NCBI GenBank assembly: GCA_033675265.1
Contig: JAUJYZ010001196.1
Span: 1-64,000, forward strand
Source: Actinostola sp. cb2023
Taxonomy: Eukaryota > Cnidaria > Anthozoa > Actiniaria > Actinostolidae
DNA: 64,000 bases
Reading direction: 5' to 3'
Every line of letters starts with the position of its first letter. Position 1 is the stretch's first letter. The position numbers and the translations under genes are program-made. A model generated the notes under the pieces. It was given only the letters and a program-made list of their open reading frames with translations. It was not told where the DNA came from and made no database searches. Below, piece after piece: positions 12,601-21,900 of the stretch.

Positions 12601-14325
12601 TTGTTTGTTTGTTTGTTCAGTTCACAAGAAAACTGTGATTGAAACAAAATATGTCGTAAAAGGATGATTACCTCAAAATATTTTGTTCACAATCCCTAGT
12701 TACGTTTTTCTTGTTGTTTTGGCTGAACGGAACGTGTCCTATACCCCGTTCACACCAAACCTTGTTTAGTTAAACTGAGTTTATTCTCGCTTCTCTAATT
12801 CGAGGGCATTTGATTTCACAAGAATCAAACTACCTGGAATTTCTACTGTGCAACAGAAAGGACAGTTTACCAGCAGTTTTGTGCCAAAGGTTGCATGGCG
12901 TTTGTAGATAATTTCCTAAACCCGTTTAGTTAAACCATGTTTACGCCTTGGTGTGAACGGGGTACTAGTCTTGTTTACGTTGTCCATAAAGATTCATCCT
13001 TCACTTGAAAAAAACGCGCGCTCTTCACACTTTGGAAATTCGTTGGGAATTTTCAAATTCCAAAGTTTTGGACATTTTCAAAGAAATTCCAATGAATTTG
13101 CAAGGTTTGAAAAGTGCGCGTTTTTTCCGGTGCGTCCTCTCGTGATGAAGTAGTTATGGCACGGTTTGTGCGGTGACCGTGCCGTGTCCAAGCATTCTGA
13201 TTGGTTAAGCAATGATTTTGCGCGCTGTGATTGGTTGAAAACAATGTCTTCGATTCCGTACCGTGACCGTAGGTTTCCCACTCATGCGAAAACGACTTTA
13301 TCACTTGGGTAATAATATGGTGTTTCGTTGTCAGGCTCTTCGTGTTGCTGATGCTTTACAAGCTGGTACTTGTTTCATCAACACTTACAACAAGACCGAT
13401 GTAGCCGCGCCTTTTGGTGGATGCAAGCAATCTGGATTTGGAAAAGACCTTGGTAAGGAGAGAGGGAGGGAAGGGGACGTTTTGTTGACCTGAGTAGGAG
13501 GTAAACTTGACAGAGCACAGAGAGAGGGGAGAGTGGGGAAGATATGTTATATCGTGATTCAAGAAATCTAGATTTTGGCAAAGACCTTGGTAAGGAGGGA
13601 GGGGAGGGAAGGGACGTTTTGTTGACCTGGGCCCGTTCGAAAGCGGGTTTTGGTTAACCATGATCTGAGTCAAATAGCCAGAGGTATATTTACGGTTGTT
13701 CGAAACAGAGCCCTGAGCTGTAGGAGAGACAGATCACAGAGGGAGGAGAGATAATATATGTTCTATCGTGATTCAAGAAATCTAGATTTGGTAAAGACCG
13801 GCCTTGGCAGGAGAGAGGGGAGGAAGGGGACGTTTTGTTGACCTGAGTTGGAGGTAAACTTGACAGAGCGCAAAAGGAAGGAGAGAGTGGGGAAGATATG
13901 TTGTATCGTGATTCAAGAATTAGATTTGGAATAGGCCTTGGCGAGAGAGGGAGGGGACGTTTTGTTGACCTGAGGGAGGTAAATTGACAAAGCTAGAGGG
14001 AGGGAGAAGAAGGTGTTGTTGGTGAATTGGATATTTGGGAGAGGGAGGAAGTGGTGGTATGAAAGGCATAGTCCATTTTTAATGGCTCAATTTCGGAGAC
14101 CCATATATCGCCCCCCTCCAGTATGGCATCTTTTCTAAATAAGAAATTGGGCCGCTCTTTTTCAAAGAGGTCTAGTATGCTTTACCATTCAATTTTGTTT
14201 ACAAGTACAATGTATATCGTTTGCATATGCTTGAAAACTGGGTGCTAAAAGTTTCGTCGTTGTTTACAGGAATGGAGGCATTAAATGAGTATTTAAAGAC
14301 CAAAGTTATTACCGTGGAGTACTAA
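698..14325 (+). CDS. ALDH1L2: ALDH1L second copy, exons 13-26, 5' half outside the window
   Basis: The exons are 698-848, 1569-1639, 4224-4329, 6217-6304, 7495-7588, 7846-7945, 8319-8367, 8477-8526, 9294-9367, 9714-9808, 11068-11173, 12112-12193, 13335-13452 and 14270-14325 (TAA). They total 1240 nt and encode the last 412 residues, that is the ALDH catalytic domain with [10 protein letters not shown] and SLELGGKSP intact. All splice sites are canonical and there is no frameshift or stop, so this copy is not visibly decayed. Its exons 1-12 are not in the window; if the palindrome continues leftward they may exist there, otherwise this is a 5'-truncated duplicate. It reads toward the right-arm copy (convergent). 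Confidence 0.93.
870..1330. repeat. GGAT/GAAT tetranucleotide microsatellite, left arm
   Basis: Degenerate GGAT, GAAT and GGAG repeats begin 20 bases after the exon 13 donor. Confidence 0.9.
2376..2722. mobile_element. Foldback MITE, left arm
   Basis: The ends are AATGGGCTTGTACCACCTG and its inverse. Long internal arms (GTGACTTTTTAAATTTTCAC, GAAGACAAAC) fold back on each other. Its core words (ATAACTTGAAAGAGCAT, ATTAGTAAAA) resemble the element at 17327-17691, suggesting one superfamily. Confidence 0.82.
3022..3260. mobile_element. Foldback MITE, left arm
   Basis: The inverted ends read AGGTGCGGACACATGGTGCA and GTGTGTCTGCACCT. Inner inverted arms contain GTTGCAGCGTGTGTCTACCC and its approximate inverse. 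Confidence 0.75.
4696..5088. mobile_element. Foldback element with GAAAACGTTGTC ends, left arm
   Basis: TCAGAAAACGTTGTCACTGA at one end mirrors CAGCGACAACGTTTTTCTGA at the other; a second inner arm is GGGAGTATGGGTAGAAATC. It is about 390 bases long. Confidence 0.8.
5210..6115. mobile_element. 900-base element with about 85-base terminal inverted repeats, left arm
   Basis: The ends share CAACCTCGTCCCCAGGGCCC, ATTTTCAAAATGGCGGACGC and CCTGGTGACGGCTG in inverse orientation, nearly perfect over about 85 bases. ACAGGGCT lies at both borders. There is no coding capacity, so it is a non-autonomous DNA element. Confidence 0.87.
6405..6910. repeat. Tandem repeat, six copies, left arm
   Basis: GATGGTTTACAATGTGTAG followed by TGGTGTGCAAAGGATTGTGG recurs at about 6411, 6484, 6573, 6659, 6757 and 6857, with variable linkers (ATTATTACAGTGTCTGACAC in some). 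Confidence 0.9.
7211..7465. mobile_element. Foldback MITE, left arm
   Basis: TACAGCAATATGCAGAAATT and its inverse lie at the ends. Inner arms include ACCTACTTAAAATTATGGGA and its inverse. It ends 30 bases before exon 17, so exon 17's acceptor lies beside it. Confidence 0.83.
7946..8318. other. Intron 18 of the left copy
   Basis: Low-complexity TTTGTTCG/TTCATT repeats at 7980-8042 and 8186-8275; otherwise nothing recognisable. Mirror 28017-28384. Confidence 0.6.
8319..8367 (+). CDS. ALDH1L2: ALDH1L left copy, exon 19 with the catalytic cysteine
   Basis: This 49-nt exon encodes [16 protein letters not shown]. The Cys in GENC is the aldehyde dehydrogenase nucleophile. The right-arm counterpart (27968-28016) has the same reading. 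It is flanked by TAG and GTAAGC. An exon this small is easily missed by gene predictors. Confidence 0.92.
8540..8808. repeat. 69-base tandem repeat, four copies, left arm
   Basis: Units start at 8540, 8609, 8678 and 8747, just after the exon 20 donor. Each is GTAGCCCAACTCTTTC, a middle part, then CTTCCTGTGG and a 26-base perfect palindrome centred on GAATATATTC. As 69 is divisible by three and lacks stops in some frames, long false ORFs appear on both strands. Confidence 0.95.
8809..9293. other. Rest of intron 20, left copy
   Basis: AT-rich, with CAATCAATCAGT and GAAGAAGAATA microrepeats and TACTTTATTTGCACTTTACA, an end resembling a retroelement tail. No exon. Mirror 27043-27525. Confidence 0.55.
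9499..9595. promoter_or_regulatory. Array of TGACGTCA (CRE-like) sites at a 17-base period, left arm
   Basis: TGACGTCA occurs at 9499, 9533, 9550 and 9567, with TGACGCCA at 9516 and ATACGTCA at 9588. The first five are spaced exactly 17 bases. TGACGTCA is the consensus palindrome for CREB/ATF bZIP dimers. The array lies in intron 21. It may be a tandem repeat that happens to contain the site; function is not shown by sequence. Confidence 0.7.
9910..10070. repeat. Short tandem/inverted repeat GGCAATATACAGATATTGCC, left arm
   Basis: The near-palindromic 20-mer recurs about five times, joined by CTCATTCCAG or TATA linkers, in intron 22. Confidence 0.88.
10144..10485. mobile_element. Foldback MITE, almost full-length hairpin, left arm
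   Basis: AATTCACCGATTCGACGCTA and its inverse form the ends, and the arms pair for about 150 bases up to GATTCTCTAAATATTAG at the centre. The loop is about 40 bases. Confidence 0.88.
10635..10979. mobile_element. MITE with TTAA target duplication, left arm
   Basis: Ends GGTGCGGTAATACGAGCAAC and its inverse are flanked by TTAA at 10631-10634 and 10980-10983. The interior is a nested hairpin of GCAACTTGTCGCGCAACA blocks. A TTAA duplication is the signature of piggyBac-type transposases. Confidence 0.88.
11174..11732. other. Intron 23 before the 81-base array, left copy
   Basis: A GAGA-rich purine tract at 11265-11300 and a poly-C run of about 18 at 11699-11716 immediately before the array. 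Mirror 24606-25159, where the run reads as poly-G. Confidence 0.65.
11733..12137 (+). repeat. 81-base tandem repeat, five copies, duplicating the exon 24 acceptor
   Basis: Units start at 11733, 11814, 11895, 11976 and 12057. Each contains ATCCATACACACCAATACTT, then CGTCTCTTACCTAG (acceptor) and the first bases of exon 24 (TGATGTTGAGGGTGTGCTGG). Copies 1-2 read AGTATGTATG and copies 3-5 AGTATGAATG. The unit is 27 codons without stops, so an open frame runs through it. Confidence 0.95.
12112..12193 (+). CDS. ALDH1L2: ALDH1L left copy, exon 24, whose 5' end is copied in the preceding tandem array
   Basis: The exon encodes [19 protein letters not shown] onward to DISK. Its first bases, together with the acceptor CTTACCTAG, are repeated in each of the five 81-base units at 11733-12137. 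Only the last unit runs on into the complete exon and a GTAAAT donor. The true start is therefore the fifth copy of the acceptor. Confidence 0.9.
12290..12535. mobile_element. TA-flanked foldback MITE, left arm
   Basis: GGGCCATTTATACGAGCGAA and its inverse are bounded by TA on both sides. Inner arms of AAGACGCG-type repeats make a nearly full-length hairpin. TA duplication fits a Tc1/mariner-type transposase. Confidence 0.87.
12541..12618. repeat. TTTG microsatellite, left arm
   Basis: About 18 TTTG units directly beside the TA-flanked MITE. Confidence 0.92.
12744..12962. mobile_element. TA-flanked MITE with CCCCGTTCACACCA ends, left arm
   Basis: CCCCGTTCACACCAA and GGTGTGAACGGGG are flanked by TA at 12742-12743 and 12963-12964. 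Inner arms GTTTAGTTAAAC repeat. Confidence 0.87.
13000..13300. mobile_element. Repeat remnants upstream of exon 25, left arm
   Basis: Contains GAATTTCAAATTCC-type repeats and a CCAAT-rich segment (GGTGACCGTGCCGTGTCCAA, GATTGGTT twice, CTCATGCGAAAA). The same segment type occurs at 40584-40733 and 53675-53740, so it is a dispersed family. Confidence 0.65.
13436..14060 (+). repeat. Degenerate tandem repeat of the exon 25 3' end and donor, left arm
   Basis: After the true end of exon 25 (TTTGGAAAAGACCTTG, GTAAGG) similar copies follow at about 13573 (TTTTGGCAAAGACCTTGGTA), 13787 and 13925, each followed by GGGAGG-rich sequence and GACGTTTTGTTGACCTG. The copies are decayed to different degrees; the first decoy retains a perfect GTAAGG. 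Confidence 0.82.
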
Positions 14326-15593
14326 TCGCTTACAGTCACTTATACGTGCTGAGGGTCCACTGTAATCCTAAATCTACTAGCAAGTGGAGTGAGTTATCCC
14401 ATAGATATATATTTTACTGCCTTTTAGATGTATAAACACTTATAGTTATAGTAGTTTATCAGTCCTTCAAATATTGTGCTTAAAACTGCCAAGGACTCGG
14501 ATTTAGGCCCTCTCTAGATATAGGGTCATGACACAGGTAGCCCAACTAATTCTTCTAAGGCGATTGTACAAACAAATACAAATCTTATTCGCGCGTCTTT
14601 TTCGATTGGGCTTCCTGTGTTACGACGCTTGGAACATACTTTTACTAGAGTATAGAGATTTGTCTGTGGACAGTATTTTCATTGTTAATAATTATTATTA
14701 TTAATAACAGCTTCGTGAGAGTTCGTTGCTGAGGGCCTTGATACATGTTGATACAACAAGGCAATATGTTTTTAGAGAACGATAATATTCCAAGAAAATA
14801 ATTTCACCCTTCAATATCATGGCTTTTTCCCGCCACTACAATGCACGAGCTATGTATATAAAAAAACTTTTAAAGTCTTACGTACGACGTTCTAACATTT
14901 TCTCAATTCCGAGAAACTTTATAAGCGCCATTATGAATGGTTCTATCACTTTATACATAGATATAACGTGGGTTCATAGTTCATGGAAAATAATGGTTAT
15001 GAAGTGCGGCAAACTTCAAAGGGCCTGACAAAGAAACCAACATGGATGTTGAGTAGGTCTATCACGTGACATTGACCGTGCACAATCTTTTGATTTAAAC
15101 TCAAATGCTATGGTTGAGTGACCAGGCCTTTGGGTTTTATTGGCTGATCTTTTAATATGAAAAAACAAAATAGTTTTTGCACGGTCAATGATGTTTTCTG
15201 GGTTTTAAACCATTCCTTTCTATTAACTATGGTGTGTTGAATGAGTGTTTCGTTTTCTTGAATCGGAGAGTTAGTCGGTAGTGCTATTTGTTTTTTATTG
15301 TCTATTTTTGCTTCATTGTGTTCCGTCCTGCAAAGATTGTGAACATTGTGAAGATTAATCCAATTCAAAGAATTGTACTCTTAGTACATCGTACAATGAA
15401 GTCCCCTTGACCTGGTACACATATTGAGGAGGGCCACAAGGTACCTCGTACCAGGCTCTTCTCCGAATGCAAGTAGAAGTACATAGAGAAGAAAACGCAT
15501 CATTCTCATACCCAGTCCCTTTGTATTATCCGATTTTGGTAACGAGAGGGGGTAGGTACGAGAATGAGAGAAGAGCCTTGGTCGAGGGGCTTC
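14326..15593. other. 3' flank of the left ALDH1L copy
   Basis: Includes the likely 3' UTR, the short element at 14534 and AT-rich sequence with no supported gene. Mirror 20624-21900. The short ORFs (60-120 codons) have no recognisable domain. Confidence 0.6.
14534..14640. mobile_element. Short element with CACAGGTAGCCCAAC and GGGCTTCCTGTG ends, left arm
   Basis: About 100 bases, downstream of the stop. The same end motif forms the 69-base repeat at 8540 and resembles the CACAGGTATCCC repeats at 56300, 56730 and 61555. Confidence 0.7.
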
Positions 15594-15737
15594 CAGGGGC
15601 GAATCTAGGGGAGGGGTGCAGGGGGTGCGCACCCCCCTGGATGAGCTGATATGTGCAGCGTTATTGGTGCTTGAGTTTGTGTACGTCCCGATCATAAATG
15701 GTGCACCCCCTCCTAAAAAAATCCTGGATCCGCCCTG
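15594..15737. mobile_element. hAT-like MITE with CAGGGGCG ends, left arm
   Basis: CAGGGGCGAATCTAGG and ATCCTGGATCCGCCCTG are imperfect inverted ends with an internal GGGTGCGCACCC palindrome. CAGGG ends are common in hAT elements; no clear target duplication was found. Confidence 0.75.
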
Positions 15738-16008
15738 GGCATCCATGTACCGTTATTACTAAAATACTACTATTCCAATCAGTATGTGAAGTCTGTGAGC
15801 CAGCCATTTTATAAAGCCATGCGTAATTATATCGCGATGTGAATTTTATATTTCCAAGTTCTAAAAGTCTTCAGAATGAAAATATACTGAAATAAAAGTT
15901 ACTTACATTTGTAGAAAAGGAATCCTTGGTCTTCTAGGTCTATCCTACTTTATGCGCATGCGTACTTATTCACATGGAGCATGCGAAATATAAATGTCAT
16001 TTACTATT

Positions 16009-16795
16009 AACCCTGGTTTCATTACGTGCATAAGCACAAGCATAGGAAAATCTTGTGTCGTGTGAAAACTGGCAGACGCAAGTATATGCGTCTTAACCCT
16101 GGTTCCACTACGTGCACAAGCATAGGAATCTTGTGTCGTGTGAAAACTGGCAGACGCAAGTATATGCGTCTTATTAACCCTGGTTTCACTACGTGCATAA
16201 GCACAAGCATAGGAATCTTCTGTCGCGTGAAAACTGGCAGACGCAAGTATATGCGTCTTAACCCTGGTTCCACTACGTGCACAAGCATAGGAATCTTGTG
16301 TCGTGTGAAAACTGGCAGACGCAAGTATATGCGTCTTAACCCTGGTTTCACTACGTGCATAAGCATAGGAATCTTGTGTCGTGTGAAAACTGGCAGACGC
16401 AAGTATATGCGTCTTAACCCTGGTTCCACTACGTGCACAAGCATAGGAATCTTGTGTCGTGTGAAAACTGGCAGACGCAAGTATATGCGTCTTATTAACC
16501 CTGGTTTCACTACGTGCATAAGCACAAGCATAGGAATCTTCTGTCGCGTGAAAACTGGCAGACGCAAGTATATGCGTCTTAACCCTGGTTCCACTACGTG
16601 CACAAGCATAGGAATCTTGTGTCGTGTGAGAACTGGCAGACGCAAGTATATGCGTCTTAACCCTGGTTTCACTGCGTGCATAAGCATAGGAATCTTGTGT
16701 CGTGTGAAAACTGGCAGACGCAAGTATATGCGTCTTAACCCTGGTTTCACTACGTGCATAAGCACAAGCATAGGAATCTTGTGTCGCGTGAAAAC
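16009..16795. repeat. 78-base tandem repeat (78-87 base variants), nine copies, left arm
   Basis: Each unit has CTTAACCCTGGTTCCACTAC, GCATAGGAATCTTGTGTCG and GGCAGACGCAAGTATATGCG. Some units gain ATTA and CACAAG inserts (87 bases). The insert lengths keep multiples of three, so frames on both strands stay open for over 250 codons. Confidence 0.95.
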
Positions 16796-16879
16796 GCACA
16801 AGAAAATGGGAAAAAGATTGATCCTTACATATCAGGCCCGTTTTCATAGTGACATAAGTCTTCGTGTGCTTGCGTAGCA

Positions 16880-17326
16880 GTGTTAACCAGGATTAAAAGT
16901 CACATGCTGCAGGGACAAAGAACAATTTAGGATAGGGGTGTGCCGCAGGGATGTCGAAACCCTGATCCTATTTTTGTAATCCTTTTAAAATTCGTACCCT
17001 TTTCAAGGATTGTAACTGAAATATAGACCCAATTTAAGGAATATAAGTGAATACTATTCCTTTGGAAATCGCTAATATCAGAACGAATATTTTATTTAAT
17101 AGTGAAAAAGCAAAATATGATACCCAATTTAAGGATCTGCATGGAGGTTCAAAAACCATACCTATATAGCTACGCAGGCTAATAAAGTGTGGAGAACCGT
17201 AAGGTTGTATCGACAACCGTTGTATCATTATACCTATATCATTATACCTATAGATTGAATTGATTGGCTAGAAACGACGTAGATGAGAAGGTATTTACGT
17301 GGAATTCAGTGGCTTCAGAAGCTGAA
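16880..17326. other. Inner part of the left arm
   Basis: AT-rich sequence with two inverted CCCAATTTAAGGA-type repeats (17028 and 17124). No gene seen. Mirror 18949-19395, which carries a small extra CCGCCCTTTAGGG insertion at about 19122. Confidence 0.6.
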
Positions 17327-17691
17327 TGAGGGTTTATCATGTAATTTCAAAACTCGTAGGACAAAAAAAATATTATCATAGCTGGAAAGAGCTCGTTGAA
17401 ATTAGTAAAAATGTGAAGTTTGGAAAAGATCGCTTCGCAAATTGCGATGATATGAATTTTCAAAATCGATATTTTATATGAAAACCTTTGGAAATTTAGG
17501 CTGGTAGGCAATTCTTGCCTACCAACAAAGGTTTTCATACAAAATTTCGATTTTTGAAAATTCATATCTTCGCAATTTGTGAAGCGATCTTTTCCAAACT
17601 TCACATGTTTACTAATTTCAACCAGCTCTTTCCAGCTATGATAATCATTTTATTGTCCTATGAGTTTTGAAATTACATGATAAACCCTCAT
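17327..17691. mobile_element. Foldback MITE, left arm near the palindrome centre
   Basis: TGAGGGTTTATCATGTAATT and its inverse are the ends; arms of about 160 bases pair up to TAGGCAATTCTTGCCTA at the centre. Confidence 0.88.
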
Positions 17692-18020
17692 TGCATGAAA
17701 ATACAGGAAGCCCGCGCTTTGTTTTCGTTTCTGTAGTGACACATAAAATAGCCAGATTGGCATTTCAAAAAGAAAAGAAAAGTCAAATAGGTAGTTTGAG
17801 AAGTAACTAATATTTGTTTTGAAATACAAAATACTATATTTTCCAGTTTGTACAGTAAGTGTTTTCTCAAATGAACTGAATGTCTCCTCTTATTATCTTC
17901 CTCGGGAGGAAAGGAGATTCTGACAGCAGGGAAGAACTGAACAAGAAAGCAAAGAAAATGATTGAATCTGGCTTTAGCATCTCTAATAAATACAGTCAGT
18001 GTCATTAACGTTGTCCAGCT

Positions 18021-18236
18021 ACTCGAGTCTAGACTTCAACACTTCATTTGAATGTTCCGATTTACTGGTCACGCGTGACGTAAATTAGCTGTAATCTCTT
18101 TTTAGAGTGCAATTTAGAAAAGCTTGAAAAATTAATAACTAATTAGTACTAAATAGCACTAATGAAACAATAGAAAACAATAGAAATAGCACTATTTAAA
18201 GTTAGTACTATTTCACGCTTTTCTAAATTGCAATCT
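18021..18236. other. Palindrome spacer (216 bases)
   Basis: This is the only sequence between the arms that is not itself mirrored. It has about 83 bases of unique sequence (18021-18103), including ACGCGTGACG, followed by a small foldback element (18104-18236) that abuts the right arm exactly. Confidence 0.9.
18104..18236. mobile_element. Foldback MITE at the palindrome centre
   Basis: The terminal inverted repeats are AGAGTGCAATTTAGAAAAGC and, at the other end, the reverse complement with one mismatch. The core carries TAATTAGTACTAAATAG and GAAACAATAGAAAACAATAG. The element at 39937-40095 shares the AGAGTGCAA end and this core, so both belong to one family. Confidence 0.8.
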
Positions 18237-18581
18237 AGCTGGACAACGTTAATGACACTGACTGTATTTATTAGAGATGCTAAAGCCAGATTCAATCATT
18301 TTCTTTGCTTTCTTGTTCAGTTCTTCCCTGCTGTCAGAATCTCCTTTCCTCCCGAGGAAGATAATAAGAGGAGACATTCAGTTCATTTGAGAAAACACTT
18401 ACTGTACAAACTGGAAAATATAGTATTTTGTATTTCAAAACAAATATTAGTTACTTCTCAAACTACCTATTTGACTTTTCTTTTCTTTTTGAAATGCCAA
18501 TCTGGCTATTTTATGTGTCACTACAGAAAATAGCAGAATCAAAACGAAAACAAAGCGCGGGCTTCCTGTATTTTCATGCAA

Positions 18582-18948
18582 TGAGGGTTTATCATGTAAT
18601 TTCAAAACTCATAGGACAATAAAATGATTATCATAGCTGGAAAGAGCTGGTTGAAATTAGTAAACATGTGAAGTTTGGAAAAGATCGCTTCACAAATTGC
18701 GAAGATATGAATTTTCAAAAATCGAAATTTTGTATGAAAACCTTTGTTGGTAGGCAAGAATTGCCTATACCAGCCTAAATTTCCAAAGGTTTTCATATAA
18801 AATATCGATTTTGAAAATTCATATCATCGCAATTTGCGAAGCGATCTTTTCCAAACTTCACATTTTTACTAATTTCAACGAGCTCTTTCCAGCTATGATA
18901 ATATTTTTTTTGTCCTACGAGTTTTGAAATTACATGATAAACCCTCAT
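18582..18948. mobile_element. Foldback MITE, right-arm mirror of 17327-17691
   Basis: Same hairpin; the central loop is a few bases different (GCCTATACC). Confidence 0.88.
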
Positions 18949-19496
18949 TCAGCTTCTGAAGCCACTGAATTCCACGTAAATACCTTCTCATCTACGTCGT
19001 TTCTAGCCAATCAATTCAATCTATAGGTATAATGATATAGGTATAATGATACAACAACGGTTGTCGATACAACCTTACGGTTCTCCACACTTTATTAGCC
19101 TGCGTAGCTATATAGGTATGTGCCGCCCTTTAGGGTATGGTTTTTTGAACCTCCATGCAGATCCTTAAATTGGGTATCATATTTTGCTTTTTCACTATTA
19201 AATAAAATATTCGTTCTGATATTAGCGATTTCCAAAGGAATAGTATTCACTTATATTCCTTAAATTGGGTCTATATTTCAGTTACAATCCTTGAAAAGGG
19301 TACGAATTTTAAAAGGATTACAAAAATAGGATCAGGGTTTCGACATCCCTGCGGCACACCCCTATCCTAAATTGTTCTTTGTCCCTGCAGCATGTGACTT
19401 TTAATCCTGGTTAACACTGCTACGCAAGCACACGAAGACTTATGTCACTATGAAAACGGGCCTGATATGTAAGGATCAATCTTTTTCCCATTTTCT

Positions 19497-20215
19497 TGTG
19501 CGTTTTCACGCGACACAAGATTCCTATGCTTGTGCTTATGCACGTAGTGAAACCAGGGTTAAGACGCATATACTTGCGTCTGCCAGTTTTCACACGACAC
19601 AAGATTCCTATGCTTATGCACGTAGTGAAACCAGGGTTAAGACGCATATACTTGCGTCTGCCAGTTTTCACACGACACAAGATTCCTATGCTTGTGCACG
19701 TAGTGGAACCAGGGTTAAGACGCATATACTTGCGTCTGCCAGTTTTCACGCGACAGAAGATTCCTATGCTTGTGCTTATGCACGTAGTGAAACCAGGGTT
19801 AATAAGACGCATATACTTGCGTCTGCCAGTTTTCACACGACACAAGATTCCTATGCTTGTGCACGTAGTGGAACCAGGGTTAAGACGCATATACTTGCGT
19901 CTGCCAGTTTTCACACGACACAAGATTCCTATGCTTGTGCACGTAGTGAAACCAGGGTTAAGACGCATATACTTGCGTCTGCCAGTTTTCACGCGACAGA
20001 AGATTCCTATGCTTGTGCTTATGCACGTAGTGAAACCAGGGTTAATAAGACGCATATACTTGCGTCTGCCAGTTTTCACACGACACAAGATTCCTATGCT
20101 TGTGCACGTAGTGGAACCAGGGTTAAGACGCATATACTTGCGTCTGCCAGTTTTCACACGACACAAGATTCCTATGCTTGTGCTTATGCACGTAATGAAA
20201 CCAGGGTTAATAGTA
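19497..20215. repeat. 78-base tandem repeat, eight copies, right arm
   Basis: Mirror of 16009-16795 with one unit fewer, judged by counting the GACGCAAGTATATGCGTC core. Confidence 0.94.
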
Positions 20216-20479
20216 AATGACATTTATATTTCGCATGCTCCATGTGAATAAGTACGCATGCGCATAAAGTAGGATAGACCTAGAAGACCAAGGATTCCTT
20301 TTCTACAAATGTAAGTAACTTTTATTTCAGTATATTTTCATTCTGAAGACTTTTAGAACTTGGAAATATAAAATTCACATCGCGATATAATTACGCATGG
20401 CTTTATAAAATGGCTGGCTCACAGACTTCACATACTGATTGGAATAGTAGTATTTTAGTAATAACGGTACATGGATGCC

Positions 20480-20623
20480 CAGGGCGGATCCAGGATTTTT
20501 TTAGGAGGGGGTGCACCATTTATGATCGGGACGTACACAAACTCAAGCACCAATAACGCTGCACATATCAGCTCATCCAGGGGGGTGCGCACCCCCTGCA
20601 CCCCTCCCCTAGATTCGCCCCTG
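20480..20623. mobile_element. hAT-like MITE, right-arm mirror of 15594-15737
   Basis: Same element reversed. Confidence 0.75.
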
Positions 20624-21900
20624 GAAGCCCCTCGACCAAGGCTCTTCTCTCATTCTCGTACCTACCCCCTCTCGTTACCAAAATCGGATAATACAAAGGG
20701 ACTGGGTATGAGAATGATGCGTTTTCTTCTCTATGTACTTCTACTTGCATTCGGAGAAGAGCCTGGTACGAGGTACCTTGTGGCCCTCCTCAATATGTGT
20801 ACCAGGTCAAGGGGACTTCATTGTACGATGTACTAAGAGTACAATTCTTTGAATTGGATTAATCTTCACAATGTTCACAATCTTTGCAGGACGGAACACA
20901 ATGAAGCAAAAATAGACAATAAAAAACAAATAGCACTACCGACTAACTCTCCGATTCAAGAAAACGAAACACTCATTCAACACACCATAGTTAATAGAAA
21001 GGAATGGTTTAAAACCCAGAAAACATCATTGACCGTGCAAAAACTATTTTGTTTTTCATATTAAAAGATCAGCCAATAAAACCCAAAGGCCTGGTCACTC
21101 AACCATAGCATTTGAGTTTAAATCAAAAGATTGTGCACGGTCAATGTCACGTGATAGACCTACTCAACATCCATGTTGGTTTCTTTGTCAGGCCCTTTGA
21201 AGTTTGCCGCACTTCATAACCATTATTTTCCATGAACTATGAACCCACGTTATATCTATGTATAAAGTGATAGAACCATTCATAATGGCGCTTATAAAGT
21301 TTCTCGGAATTGAGAAAATGTTAGAACGTCGTACGTAAGACTTTAAAAGTTTTTTTATATACATAGCTCGTGCATTGTAGTGGCGGGAAAAAGCCATGAT
21401 ATTGAAGGGTGAAATTATTTTCTTGGAATATTATCGTTCTCTAAAAACATATTGCCTTGTTGTATCAACATGTATCAAGGCCCTCAGCAACGAACTCTCA
21501 CGAAGCTGTTATTAATAATAATAATTATTAACAATGAAAATACTGTCCACAGACAAATCTCTATACTCTAGTAAAAGTATGTTCCAAGCGTCGTAACACA
21601 GGAAGCCCAATCGAAAAAGACGCGCGAATAAGATTTGTATTTGTTTGTACAATCGCCTGAGAAGAATTAGTTGGGCTACCTGTGACCCTATCACTAGAGA
21701 GGGCCTAATACCGAGTCCTTGGCAGTTTTAAGCACAATATTTGTAGCAACGCCCAAGGACTGATAAACTATAACTATAACTATAAGAGTTTATACATCTA
21801 AACGGCAGTAAAATATATCTATCTATGGCCGGGATAGAACAACTCACTCCAAGTAGACATTTAGGATAGTACAGTGGACCCTCAGCACGTAAGTAAGCGA

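Larger units (their letters stand above)
1..18020 (+). repeat. Palindrome left arm (inverted repeat of about 18 kb)
   Basis: The whole stretch reappears in reverse complement from 18237 onward. Matching points were checked at fourteen exons; for example 848 pairs with 35256, 8526 with 27808, 14325 with 21901 and 18020 with 18237. The sum of paired coordinates drifts only between 36104 and 36338, so the arms differ by small indels and tandem copy number. The left end of the arm is not reached in this window. Confidence 0.96.

Noticed and set aside
15966..16847. ORFs of 259-293 codons on both strands, and their mirror at 19420-20251
   Set aside because: They are the 78-base tandem repeat read in several frames; the unit length is a multiple of three and every frame gives a simple repeat.
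17688..18533. 105- and 101-codon ORFs either side of the palindrome centre
   Set aside because: They are the same sequence seen on each arm; no domain, no splice or start context, and a 15-base indel breaks similarity at the end.
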